A stretch of DNA of 64,000 nucleotides, taken from positions 65,403 to 129,402 of the forward strand of contig CAYSCS010000063.1 of NCBI GenBank assembly GCA_964429695.1, in the 5' to 3' direction. Source of the DNA: CAYSCS01 sp964429695 (GTDB lineage Bacteria; Acidobacteriota; Aminicenantia; Aminicenantales; Aminicenantaceae). The notes beneath the pieces were generated by a model. That model did not search any database, was not told the DNA's origin, and was given only the letters and a program-made list of their open reading frames with translations. Numbering within the stretch: position 1 is the first letter of the stretch; every line of letters begins with the position of its first letter. Below, one piece after another: positions 9,140 to 17,959 of this stretch. Made by a program: the position numbers and the translations under genes.

Positions 9140-9890
9140 ATGCTCTCGATAGAGCGGCAATGTGAGCTTTTAGGATCGGCCAGGTCTTCATACTATTCCA
9201 AGGACAAGGGTGAAGATGATTATAATATTTTAATTTAATGAGGCTGATTGATGAGCAATATACGAAGAGTCCTTTTTATGGTGTTGAGATGAGGGGGGGT
9301 TGGTTAAGGAGTCAAGGGCTTGGAGTTAATCCCAAGCGAGTTAGGGGATTGATGAGGGAGATGGCTTTGGAGGGGATTTATCCTCGCAGCCGGAGGAGCT
9401 TTTCTTCTTCTAGTAATAAGCTATATTCCTATCTTTTAAGGGGGCTAAAGATAGAGCGAGCTGACTAGGTTTGGGAGGCAGATATAACCTCCCTCCGGTT
9501 AGATCACGGTTTTTTTATTTAACTGCAGTTAGGGATTGTTATAGCCGTTATGTTCTTTCCTAGGAAGTGGCTAATTCTCTTTTGGAAGGAAGAGGGGTAA
9601 GGCGAAGTATGGATGCTCGAGGCCGGGTAGATGATAATATTTTCGTGGAAAGTCTGTGGCTGAGGGTGAGGTATGATGAGGGAATCTATCTTCATGAGTA
9701 CCGAACCGCTTCTGAGGCTCGAGAAAGGCTTGGAGAGTACTTTCACTTCTATAATCCAGAGAGGTTACATCAAGCCCGGGGCTATCAAACTCCACATGAG
9801 GTTTATTTTGGGTTGCAGCTAAGCTCACAAATGATTGAGGCTTGCTTGTATATAAAATATCTGCTAAGGCAGGTCAGATTTGCACCTTAA
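9140..9890 (+). pseudogene. IS3-family orfB (DDE integrase subunit), broken and internally deleted
   Basis: Recognisable pieces in order are SIERQCELLGSARSSYY (9140 on), MRLIDEQYTKSPFYG (9238 on), and a TAG at 9466 followed in frame by VWEADIT, which carries the first catalytic Asp. The final piece, MDARGRVDDNIFVESLW (about 9608 on), carries the catalytic Glu, and the HTAQ-type end (PERLHQARGYQTPHEVYF) finishes it. The segment with the second catalytic Asp, some 50 residues, is missing near 9580-9600. It also has frameshifts at about 9235 and about 9550. The stop at 9888 overlaps the right end. Confidence 0.87.
9868..9884 (-). repeat. IS terminal inverted repeat, right
   Basis: GGCAGGTCAGATTTGCA. 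Its reverse complement matches the left end at 8772, and the terminal TGCAAAT is identical. Confidence 0.7.
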
Positions 9891-10185
9891 TCAGTCTTTA
9901 TTTTTATCCAAATATTGGGGAGCATCTTACATAAATTAGATTTCTTCTCTATAGAAATATATTAAGAAGCTCGCTTCCTCAAAACCTCACCTTGCCCCTT
10001 CTGCTGATATCATCTCATCCGCCTCGATTAGCTCCCTTTTCTTGTTTCTCGTCTAATTTCCCTCTTGCTATCCCCTTTCTACTTGAATTAATATAAAATT
10101 TAATTTCATCATTTTTAATATGTAATTTAAGGCAGGCAAGATTATAAAATAATAATATGGCGAAAAATTTTTAAATGAGGAGGTA
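9891..10185. other. Intergenic upstream of D-aminoacylase
   Basis: About 295 bases, A+T-rich, with no ORF. It should contain the promoter of the gene at 10192, but no -35/-10 pair stands out. Confidence 0.4.
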
Positions 10186-10191
10186 ATGGGA

Positions 10192-11889
10192 ATGAGTGAT
10201 AAACTCTCTCGGCGGGAATTTATAGAAACTTTAGCCAAGTCTGCTGCCCTGGCTGGGCTTACGATTGCACCTGAAACGAGGAGAGTCTTTGCCTCGCCCT
10301 CGAAGTTTGACCTTGTCATCAAGAATGGGATGATTGTAGATGGGATGGGTAATGAGCCTTTTGAGTCTGATTTAGGAATAATTGGTGAATATATCCAGGC
10401 CATAGAAAAAGTCGACCCTTCTCAAGCGAAGAAGGTCATCGATGCCTCGAAGAAAATTGTTTCGCCAGGATTTATAGATATCCATTCTCATTCTGATTTC
10501 GAGCCATTCTTAAATCCAAAGGCAGAAAGTAAGATAAGACAGGGTGTGACAACTGAGTTAGTCGGAAATTGTGGTTCTTCTGCTTTTCCCTTGAAAAAGT
10601 CTTGCTTCGAGGATGAAGAAGAGATTCTTAAAGAGGCAAAGATTGAAATTACATGGGAGAACCTCGAAGGATACCATTTGCTCCTTGAGAAAAGAGGAAT
10701 TGCCGTGAATCATGGTACGCTTGTGGGTCAGGGGACTGTGCGTAGATTTATTATAGGAAATGCTCGAAGAAAGCCTTCCACAGAAGAAATGGAAATGATG
10801 AAAAAGCTCGTCTCAGATGCTATGTCTCAGGGAGCTTTTGGGCTTTCCACGGGACTAGAATATATTCCAGATCGCTTCTCCAGCACGGATGAAATAATCG
10901 AATTATGTAAGGTTATTGCGGACTTCAAAGGATTTTATGCCACCCACATGAGAAGCGAGGACACCTTCCTCTTAGAGGCTGTGGGTGAAGCTCTCCATAT
11001 TTCTGAAAGCGCTTGTTTGCCGCTTCAAATCTCACATCTTAAAGCCTCAGGAAAAGAGAATTACTATAAAATTCCTTTTGTCTTCGACCTCATCGAGCGG
11101 GCAAAAGAGAGAGGGCTTGATGTCAGTGCTGATCGCTATCCTTATACGGCATACAGCACAACCCTGAGTATTTCTTTTCCAGCCTGGGCTCTCGATGGGG
11201 GGCCACAATGTTTCGTAGAAAGGTTGAAGGATAGAGAGCTCAGGGAGAAGATGAAGGAAGAAACGATGGAGAAGGTTGTGGCGAACAACGGGTGGGAGAG
11301 CATGCTCATCAATCATGTTCAGAATGAGAAAAACCGCCACCTTATAGGTAAATACATCCAGGAAGCTGCGGATGAAGTTGGACAGGATCCCTATGAATTT
11401 GCCTGTGACCTCCTTATTTCTGAAGGAGGCAATTTGAGTATCACAGGATTTGGAATGAGCGAAGAAAACACTGCATCAGTTCTCAAGCATCCCCAGGTGA
11501 TGCTCTGTTCAGATGGGAGTGCCCTTGCTCCCTACGGCCCACTTGACAGGGGTATTCCTCATCCTCGGAACTACGGCACTTTCCCTCGTTTTTTAAAGGT
11601 TTATGTTCGCGAGAAGAAAATACTCACTCTTACTGAGGCCATCCAGAAAATGACTTCTATGCCAGCGAGAAGGATGGGGCTTAGAGACCGGGGGGCGATC
11701 AAAAAGGGCTTCTATGCAGACCTCGTAATCTTCGATCTGTCCCGCATCTTAGATAAAGCAACCTATACCGACCCTAAGCAGTATCCTGAGGGGATAGATT
11801 ATGTAATTGTCAACGGAAAAGTTGTCATCTCCAAAGGAGAGCATTCAGGAGAGCTCCCAGGGAAAATTTTACGCCACAAGAAAGCATGA
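10192..11889 (+). CDS. N-acyl-D-amino-acid deacylase (amidohydrolase), Tat signal
   Basis: A 565-residue amidohydrolase of the D-aminoacylase type. It would hydrolyse N-acyl-D-amino acids to D-amino acid and carboxylate. The N terminus has a twin-arginine signal (SRREFIETLAKSAALAGL), so it is probably exported folded with its metal. Motifs are the metal site HSHSD after GFIDI, THMRSED, QISHLKASG and SDGSALAPYG. The ATG at 10192 lies 8 bases after GAGGAGG (10177-10183), whereas the ATG at 10186 is only 2 bases away, so I chose 10192. A gene for a PLP dehydratase follows 79 bases downstream and may consume the product. Confidence 0.92.
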   Translation: MSDKLSRREFIETLAKSAALAGLTIAPETRRVFASPSKFDLVIKNGMIVDGMGNEPFESDLGIIGEYIQAIEKVDPSQAKKVIDASKKIVSPGFIDIHSHSDFEPFLNPKAESKIRQGVTTELVGNCGSSAFPLKKSCFEDEEEILKEAKIEITWENLEGYHLLLEKRGIAVNHGTLVGQGTVRRFIIGNARRKPSTEEMEMMKKLVSDAMSQGAFGLSTGLEYIPDRFSSTDEIIELCKVIADFKGFYATHMRSEDTFLLEAVGEALHISESACLPLQISHLKASGKENYYKIPFVFDLIERAKERGLDVSADRYPYTAYSTTLSISFPAWALDGGPQCFVERLKDRELREKMKEETMEKVVANNGWESMLINHVQNEKNRHLIGKYIQEAADEVGQDPYEFACDLLISEGGNLSITGFGMSEENTASVLKHPQVMLCSDGSALAPYGPLDRGIPHPRNYGTFPRFLKVYVREKKILTLTEAIQKMTSMPARRMGLRDRGAIKKGFYADLVIFDLSRILDKATYTDPKQYPEGIDYVIVNGKVVISKGEHSGELPGKILRHKKA

Positions 11890-11968
11890 TATATTTTTTA
11901 TTTTTGCCTTATCTTAATCTCCTCTAAAAAATTGAAATTTTTTATGGGAAATATAAATGGAGTAAGAC

Positions 11969-12955
11969 ATGGAAAAAATAGACGTCAAGAAAGAGGCGCT
12001 CGAAGCAGAAGAGAGAATAAGGCCTCATATCCGGGAAACTCCCCTTGAGTTTTCCCTTCCCTTAAGCCAAGTTACAGACTCTGAAGTATTTCTGAAGCTT
12101 GAGAACCTTCAGTTTTCAGGTTCCTTCAAATTCAGGGGAGCGATAAATAAGGTTCTTTCTTTGGAAAATGAAAAAATTAAGAAAGGCCTTGTCACAGCTT
12201 CTTCCGGTAATCATGGTGTTGCCTTTGCTCACATTCTGAGGAAACTCGGTCTCAAAGGGACGATTTTCCTTCCTGAAAATGCATCCCCTACAAAAATAGA
12301 AGTGCTTCGCTCTTTTGGTGTAGATTTAAGACTTCATGAAACAGACTGTGCGCGAACCGAAGCATTTGCCAGGAAAACAGCAGAGAGTACTGGTCAAGAA
12401 TACATCTCTCCTTATAACGATGTTAAGGTAGTTGGAGGGCAAGCTACGATTGGGATTGAACTGGAAAGACAGGCAGAAAGAATCGATGCTGTTTTCGTCC
12501 CTGTCGGAGGAGGAAGTTTGATAGGAGGAATTGCAGGATACCTCAAAGTCAAAAACAAAGGAATTGAGATTGTCGGCTGTCAACCTGAGAACTCTCCTGT
12601 GATGTATGAGTCTCTTAAGGCAGGCAAAATAATTGAAATGGAGTCAAAGCCCACTCTTTCTGATGGAACTTTTGGCGGGATAGAGGAAGGCTCAATAACT
12701 TTTGACCTCTGCAGAGATTATGTGGATGACTTTGTCCTGGTGAAAGAGGAAGAAATCGAAGAGGCAATCAAGTTCTTCCTCGAAAAGCAGCACATGCTGA
12801 TTGAAGGTGCGGCTGCGCTTTCGGTAGCCTCTTTCCTGAAGACCAAGAAAAAATACAGGGGCAAACGTGTCATCCTGATCATAAGTGGCTCAAAAATACC
12901 CCTTGATAAATTAAGGATGATTCTCTGCAAGGTGGGAGAAAAAAAGAGAGATTGA
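11969..12955 (+). CDS. Threonine/serine dehydratase, PLP fold type II
   Basis: A 328-residue enzyme of the catabolic threonine dehydratase / serine racemase family. The PLP lysine is Lys54 in GSFKFRGA, the substrate loop SSGNHG is at about residues 79-83, and the phosphate-binding loop is GGGSLIGG. No C-terminal ACT domain is present, so it is the short, catabolic form. The reaction is Thr to 2-oxobutyrate or Ser to pyruvate plus ammonia; racemase activity is also possible. Position downstream of the D-aminoacylase suggests amino-acid catabolism. GGAG precedes the ATG. Confidence 0.88.
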   Translation: MEKIDVKKEALEAEERIRPHIRETPLEFSLPLSQVTDSEVFLKLENLQFSGSFKFRGAINKVLSLENEKIKKGLVTASSGNHGVAFAHILRKLGLKGTIFLPENASPTKIEVLRSFGVDLRLHETDCARTEAFARKTAESTGQEYISPYNDVKVVGGQATIGIELERQAERIDAVFVPVGGGSLIGGIAGYLKVKNKGIEIVGCQPENSPVMYESLKAGKIIEMESKPTLSDGTFGGIEEGSITFDLCRDYVDDFVLVKEEEIEEAIKFFLEKQHMLIEGAAALSVASFLKTKKKYRGKRVILIISGSKIPLDKLRMILCKVGEKKRD

Positions 12956-12977
12956 GTTCAATTTAAAAAAGGGGAAA

Positions 12978-13469
12978 ATGGCTTTCGATAAATGCCCTGG
13001 TCAGGATATAAGGAGAAAGAAGCAAGAAGATATCCTCCGCGAAATAAACTGCCCCCAGTGTGGATATTCGATAGAATTTTTTTTTGACGATTTAGCAAGA
13101 ATATGTCCTCAATGCGGGGAGAAGGTGGAAAAGGGGAGTGAGGCATTGTTGAAGGATTTTGGATGTGCCACCTGGTGTTCTTCTGCGCTGGAATGCCTTG
13201 GACCCAGGGTCTATGAAAAATTTAATGAGTTCCGGGAGGCTTTAATTGAAGAAAAAAAGAAAAAACTTAGGGAGTTATTGAGCACAGTACCTGATGAAGA
13301 GATAGAGGTGAAATTGACTTTCATCCGGGCTTTCCAAGAAAATACGTCGATTGAATTGCTGATAAATCCTGAGAGGACAATAAAGCCTTTAAGGAAAAAG
13401 GACCCCCGCCTTTATGAAAAGGTCATTAGATATTATTCTGAATTTACAAGGAAAAAGAAAAAAGAATAA
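12978..13469 (+). CDS. Zinc-ribbon protein of unknown function
   Basis: A 163-residue soluble protein. Two CPxC knuckles (Cys25/28 and Cys43/46) form a zinc ribbon. Three more cysteines follow at 63, 67 and 73 in FGCATWCSSALECLG. The opening CPGQD and this Cys block are, from memory, the N-terminal module found ahead of HD-type phosphohydrolase domains in some bacteria, but no HD domain follows here. The C-terminal half (about residues 80-163) is charged and helical. It starts 22 bases after the dehydratase gene, probably in the same transcript. Confidence 0.7.
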   Translation: MAFDKCPGQDIRRKKQEDILREINCPQCGYSIEFFFDDLARICPQCGEKVEKGSEALLKDFGCATWCSSALECLGPRVYEKFNEFREALIEEKKKKLRELLSTVPDEEIEVKLTFIRAFQENTSIELLINPERTIKPLRKKDPRLYEKVIRYYSEFTRKKKKE

Positions 13470-14165
13470 ATTCAGCTTTCTCCCCCATGTAGCACTAATT
13501 TGTGAGATGTTAAAAAAGAGGGCTCATCCGAAATTTCGGGAATGTTTTAAACTCAGAGGTGCTTATAAGTTTTTCCAAGTTTCATTTTTTTGGAGATTAA
13601 TAAAAATAAATTTGCTATGTGGATAGGAAAATTTAAGTTTAATATCTAAACATTCCTTTTCAGCCTATTTTCTGGATCTCTTCCCAATCTGAAATTTTTA
13701 GAGCTATGAAAAAACCGTAGAGTTTTTTAATTTAGGATAATTTGCTTAAAAAAAGAGGTAGAGAAAAAAAATTGGATTATCTCCCGCTTAGTTGATAAAA
13801 AATTGAATATTTGGGCGCGTAACTATAAGATTTCATTGGAATAAGAGGAGGATTCAGATTCAAAATATCAAAGCTAGTACGAAGGAAGTATCTCCGAAGC
13901 GTTTTGAATTGGCCGAACTCTGACAAAAGGAAGAAGTTATTAGTCTTCTCTCCTCGATGAGATATCATATTTTCACCAACTGATTTGGAGAAGAGTCAAA
14001 AATTATAGCTTTATTCCCAATCAAAAACATAAGCGAGGTGCCTTTAGGGGTGAGAGATACCATCTCCAAAATCATCTCAAAGGGCGATTGTCTAAATGTG
14101 TGTCTTTTCTCAATATATAAGCTCAGAAATAATTTTATTTTGTGAATGAGAGGGATTTTTAAAAG
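13470..14165. other. Intergenic, about 700 bases, nothing recognised
   Basis: A+T-rich with short open frames on both strands that have neither ribosome sites nor protein-like composition. No RNA gene, terminator or repeat was found by eye. Confidence 0.5.
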
Positions 14166-15017
14166 ATGAAGACAATAGCAAAAGGGGTTTTAATTATAAT
14201 AATGTTTTTTCTTTCTCTTCCCTGTAAATTAGATTCAACTCAAGGAAAGAAGCTTCGGGTTAAGGTTGAAGAAGCTAAGGTATATCTCGAGCCTGATTTA
14301 AATAGTCCTGTTCTTGAGAATTTTAAAAAAGGGACGATTCTTACTCTCGGTGCTTCCTTAAAATTCCGAAAGTGTTGGTACTATGTTTACTTCATCTCCA
14401 AGGTCACAGGGAATATTCATGCCGGATACGTACTCGAATCACAGGTTGAGAAGCTTTATCAAATCACCAAAGTGATAAATATTAGTGGTAAAGAGGAAAC
14501 TTCTCCTCAACCTGTGGCCCATTTTAGAGAGGCAAGATGGGGAATGACGAAGGATGAAATAAGGAGGATTGAAGGAAATCCTGATTTCTTAGAAAGAAAC
14601 GATGCCCTAGAAATAATGGAATTCAGGAGAAAAGTTAATGAAAAGGACTGCCTAATCCAGTTCATTTTTGTTGAGGGTAAGCTGACAAAAGGGAAATATA
14701 CATTCTTCTGGGAGCAGAGTGATAAGGATGGATGCCTTGAACATTTCAATAAAATAAAGACTCAAATCACCGAGTCTCATGGTCAACCTGATTTTGACGA
14801 CACTATCTCAAATACCTCTTCCTTTTCGAGTGACTTTGGGAAGGGAGAAGCTCGGGCGAGAGAAGGTTTAAGCTTGGAGTGTCTGTGGACGGACAAAGAA
14901 ACAGAAATTTACCTTTCTGTTTTCTCCCGAGAAAGTGACTTACTCCTTGAAGTTGAATACACAGGAGTCAAGTTTAAAGAACTCTTGAGGAGTGTCCAAG
15001 GAAAGGCATTATCTTAA
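14166..15017 (+). CDS. Secreted protein with N-terminal SH3-like domain
   Basis: A 283-residue protein with a signal peptide (hydrophobic residues about 6-22). Residues about 30-105 look like a bacterial SH3 domain: KVEEAKVYLEPDLNSPVLENFKKGTIL, a Trp-Tyr-Tyr-Val strand, then GYVLESQVE. Residues about 120-280 begin with FREARWGMTKDEIRRIEG, a motif seen at the start of several small periplasmic repeats and tied to a GNPD turn. Function is unknown; SH3b domains usually bind peptidoglycan or partners. It is convergent with the purF-like gene, 17 bases apart. Confidence 0.75.
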   Translation: MKTIAKGVLIIIMFFLSLPCKLDSTQGKKLRVKVEEAKVYLEPDLNSPVLENFKKGTILTLGASLKFRKCWYYVYFISKVTGNIHAGYVLESQVEKLYQITKVINISGKEETSPQPVAHFREARWGMTKDEIRRIEGNPDFLERNDALEIMEFRRKVNEKDCLIQFIFVEGKLTKGKYTFFWEQSDKDGCLEHFNKIKTQITESHGQPDFDDTISNTSSFSSDFGKGEARAREGLSLECLWTDKETEIYLSVFSRESDLLLEVEYTGVKFKELLRSVQGKALS

Positions 15018-15034
15018 AGGAGTGAAAGGTCAGA

Positions 15035-16444
15035 TTATTTTAATTCTTTCCCGTCCCAGCAATAAGTACATATTTTCTCCTTGGGTAAGCCTATTGCTTT
15101 TATCAAATCATCCAAATTTTGATATTTCAACGTAGTCAGATTCAGCCATTCGCGGATTTTCTCCACCATTCTTTTGTATTCATCCGAATCATAGTGGGTG
15201 TAACGCTCTATGTTTTCCTCATCCTTTCCTTCTATATCTCTTATTGCTTTTCTGGCTGCTAAATCGAGTTCTGAACGTGAGCGGGAAAAATTCAGGAACT
15301 TACAGGCATAGATTAAGGGAGGGCATGCAGGACGCATGTGCACTTCAAGGGCTCCAAACTCATAAAGCCTCTGAATGGTGTTTTTAAGTTGAGTTCCCCG
15401 AACGATTGAATCTTCACAGAAAAGCAGCCTCTTTCCTTCGATTATGTCTCTAATGGGAATGAGCTTCATCTTTGCCACTAAGTCTCTCACCGCTTGGTCC
15501 TGAGGCATGAAGCTTCTCGGCCAGGTTGGGGTGTATTTAACAAAAGGACGCTTAAAAGGGATTTTCCTTTCACTAGCATATCCCAAACCATGCCCTGTCC
15601 CGGAATCAGGGATTCCGGCTACCATGTCTATCTTCACATCGTCGTTTGAGGCGAGGATGGCACCACATCTATTTCTGACCATCTCAACGTTTATTCCTTC
15701 GTAATTTGAGGCTGGATAGCCGAAATATACCCAGAGAAATCCGCATATCTGCATCTTTTCTTCGGGTGGTTTAAGCTCCTCAATCCCTTCTTCTGTCATG
15801 AAAACAATTTCTCCTGGTCCAAGGTATTTATGAATTTCATAATTTAGGTTGGGGAAGGCACAACTTTCGAGAGATGCGGCGTATCCTTTTTCTTTTTTTC
15901 CAATGACCACAGGAGTACGCCCAAGTTTGTCCCTTGCCACATAGATTCCATTTTCAGTCAGAAGGAGAAGTGAACATGACCCCTCGATTGATTCTTGAGC
16001 ATTTTGAATGCCTTCTTTAAAAGTCGCTTCCTGATTAATCAATGCTGCTACAAGCTCAGTCTGATTTATCTCTCCACCTGCCATTTCTGAGAAATGAATT
16101 TTTCTTGTGCTGAATGCTTTATTTATTAAATCATCAATATTTATTATCCGCCCCACCGTGACCAGAGCATAGTCTCCAAGATGGGAGCGAATTAGGAGTG
16201 GTTGGTCATCCCAGTCGCTGATGACTCCAATCCCCATATTACCCCACATTTTTTCTATGTCTTGCTCAAACTTGGACCTAAATTGAGTGTTCTCAATGTT
16301 ATGGATAAATCTTGTGAAACCTTCTTCTCTGTTTTTCACTGCCAGACCGCCGCGTCTTGTTCCCAGATGTGAGTGATAATCTGTTCCAAAGAAGAGATCA
16401 TTTACACAATCTTCTTTTGAGGCAACACCAAACAAACCGCCCAT
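15035..16444 (-). CDS. PurF-like glutamine phosphoribosylpyrophosphate amidotransferase paralogue lacking catalytic Cys
   Basis: A 469-residue protein with the two-domain layout of amidophosphoribosyltransferase. There is an N-terminal Ntn-type glutaminase domain (about 1-230) and a C-terminal phosphoribosyltransferase domain with the PRPP loop at residues 340-353 (LLFCEDSIVRGTQL). The C terminus keeps a CTYC pair. In PurF the mature chain begins with the nucleophilic Cys1 (CGxxGI); here the chain reads MGGLFGV, so the nucleophile is absent. The start is secure because GAAGGAGAAAGG lies just upstream. I recall this as a recurring paralogue group; whether it uses ammonia or has another role is unknown. 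Confidence 0.85.
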   Translation of the reverse strand: MGGLFGVASKEDCVNDLFFGTDYHSHLGTRRGGLAVKNREEGFTRFIHNIENTQFRSKFEQDIEKMWGNMGIGVISDWDDQPLLIRSHLGDYALVTVGRIINIDDLINKAFSTRKIHFSEMAGGEINQTELVAALINQEATFKEGIQNAQESIEGSCSLLLLTENGIYVARDKLGRTPVVIGKKEKGYAASLESCAFPNLNYEIHKYLGPGEIVFMTEEGIEELKPPEEKMQICGFLWVYFGYPASNYEGINVEMVRNRCGAILASNDDVKIDMVAGIPDSGTGHGLGYASERKIPFKRPFVKYTPTWPRSFMPQDQAVRDLVAKMKLIPIRDIIEGKRLLFCEDSIVRGTQLKNTIQRLYEFGALEVHMRPACPPLIYACKFLNFSRSRSELDLAARKAIRDIEGKDEENIERYTHYDSDEYKRMVEKIREWLNLTTLKYQNLDDLIKAIGLPKEKICTYCWDGKELK

Positions 16445-17101
16445 TTTCCTTTCTCCTTCAAGAAGAGTTTAATTTTGAGAGATTCACCCTCGAGTAAGGA
16501 GGCTTCCTCAGAAAAACTCACCAATATTCTATTTATTGCAGATTTCCGCTTCCTGTGCAAGAGAAGAGGTTTGTATACGGCGTGGTTTTGGCCGATTAAA
16601 ATTCAAACATATCTTTAAAATAGAACCTTGTCGTTTTCTTTTGACTTTTAAGTTCTGAACTTTCCTTAATTAGATGGTTAAGTATGCAGGATTTAAAAGA
16701 AAAGAAATAAGTATCTTCTTTTTTTAATTTGAGGTTAAGATTAATGAAAAGATGAAAGAGTCTATCCTCAATTCTTTGGCTAATATCTCCTCTTTTTCCC
16801 CGGCTTTCTTTAATTATATCTAAGTCACCCATCCCGTGATTAATAAGATTTTTATCAATTCATCGGGGAGTGAATTATCATATTTAACCCTTTTATTTAA
16901 AGAGGCTTAAATTTATGTTTTAATTAAGAGATTCAGTCTGAGCGAGAAAGCTAAACAATGGTTTAAAATAAGGCATGAGTTAAAAAGTTGGAGAGCTTTT
17001 GGCTGGCGCTGAGGCTCACCAGAAATTTCTCATGATGGTAGAAATAGATGGATTATTTTTCATATAATGAATTAAGATAGAGAGAGAAGGAGAAAGCATA
17101 A
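16445..17101. other. Intergenic with probable -10 box for DUF4097 gene
   Basis: Most of this 650-base stretch shows nothing. A TATAAT at 17063-17068 lies 33 bases before the ATG at 17102, with no clear -35. A 78-codon frame on the minus strand (16596-16832) lacks a ribosome site and I do not accept it. Confidence 0.4.
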
Positions 17102-17905
17102 ATGAAAAGGCTAATCTCGTTCCCTCTCCCTCTAACTTTCCTTGCCTTCCTTTTTTCCTCTTGCCTCATTGCTATTCATGATTACTCTGCTCGGAGAGAT
17201 TTATCATTCGAGGGAAAATTTTATAAAAAGATAACTTTTAAATCAGGAGGGACCCTTTCCTTAAAAAACATAAATGGAAACATTGAGATCAAAGGGTGGG
17301 ATAGAGATGAAGTGGAGCTTACTGCTCAAAAAACTTTTCGAGAATCATTCGAAAGAAGAATCTACTTTTTTCCTCTGAGAAACCCACTACCGCGCGTAGA
17401 CATTGAGAAGGACGAAAGTTCAATAAGCATAAGAACACGCGTTAAATCTTTTAAAGAGGAGGGGCTGAGTTATGTTGATTATTTCCTCCAAGTCCCTCGT
17501 TCAATAAATTTAAAAGATATAACCTGTGAAGAAGGGGATGTTTATGTCTCTGATCTCTTCGGGGAAGTTAGTGTGAAGATTGAAAAAGGTGATGTTATTC
17601 TCAAGAATTTCTCAGGGTCTGTGAGAGCCTCTACCGTCAGGGGCTCAATCGAGATGGAGCTTTTAGACATAAGGGAGTATGATGAAGTGAGAGTCCTTAC
17701 CAGGCAAGGAGATATAGTAATCTATCTTGAGCCAGATGTTAACGCACAAATAGAGGCAAGAAGCTCGAGAGGGGAAGTTTCTTGCGAATTTGAACTTGAA
17801 AAGGTTGTGCCAGGCGAAAAATTTTCTGCAGAGCTTGGAGGAGGCGGGGCTTTAATCTCGCTCAAATCTCTTGAGGGAAGGATATTTATCAGGAAGATAA
17901 CCTAA
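17102..17905 (+). CDS. DUF4097-family beta-helix lipoprotein
   Basis: A 267-residue protein with lipobox FSSC (Cys21). It is followed by repeated beta strands of the DUF4097 type: SLKNINGNIEIKGWDRDEVEL, a central GDVYVSDLFGEVSVKIEKGDVIL, and a terminal SRGEVSCEFE. The family builds a right-handed beta-helix on the cell surface or in the periplasm and often sits near signalling genes; no biochemical role is established. GAGAAGGAGA precedes the ATG. It is followed 54 bases later by a DUF3014 gene and may share a transcript. Confidence 0.83.
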   Translation: MKRLISFPLPLTFLAFLFSSCLIAIHDYSARRDLSFEGKFYKKITFKSGGTLSLKNINGNIEIKGWDRDEVELTAQKTFRESFERRIYFFPLRNPLPRVDIEKDESSISIRTRVKSFKEEGLSYVDYFLQVPRSINLKDITCEEGDVYVSDLFGEVSVKIEKGDVILKNFSGSVRASTVRGSIEMELLDIREYDEVRVLTRQGDIVIYLEPDVNAQIEARSSRGEVSCEFELEKVVPGEKFSAELGGGGALISLKSLEGRIFIRKIT

Positions 17906-17959
17906 AGAAATGCGGCTCAGCTTATGTTTTTTATTTTAGAGAGGAGGAAATAAGAAAGG

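Larger units (their letters stand above)
8772..9884 (+). mobile_element. Decayed IS3-family insertion sequence, 1113 bp
   Basis: Both ends can be placed. The left end starts TGCAAATTGGGCTGCC at 8772. The right end (9868-9884) read on the other strand starts TGCAAATCTGACCTGCC. The ends keep the 5'-TG...CA-3' termini of IS3 elements. Between them lie remnants of orfA and orfB in the normal order. Length is below the 1.2-1.4 kb of intact relatives because the middle of orfB is deleted. The flanking triplets (AAG / CCT) do not form a target duplication. The element is immobile on its own. Confidence 0.85.

Noticed and set aside
13777..13968. 63-codon minus frame in the 13.5-14.1 kb gap
   Set aside because: No ribosome site, no recognisable motif.
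16596..16832. 78-codon minus-strand open frame after the purF-like gene
   Set aside because: No ribosome site or promoter, Lys/Phe-rich without recognisable domain; typical of A+T-rich spacer.
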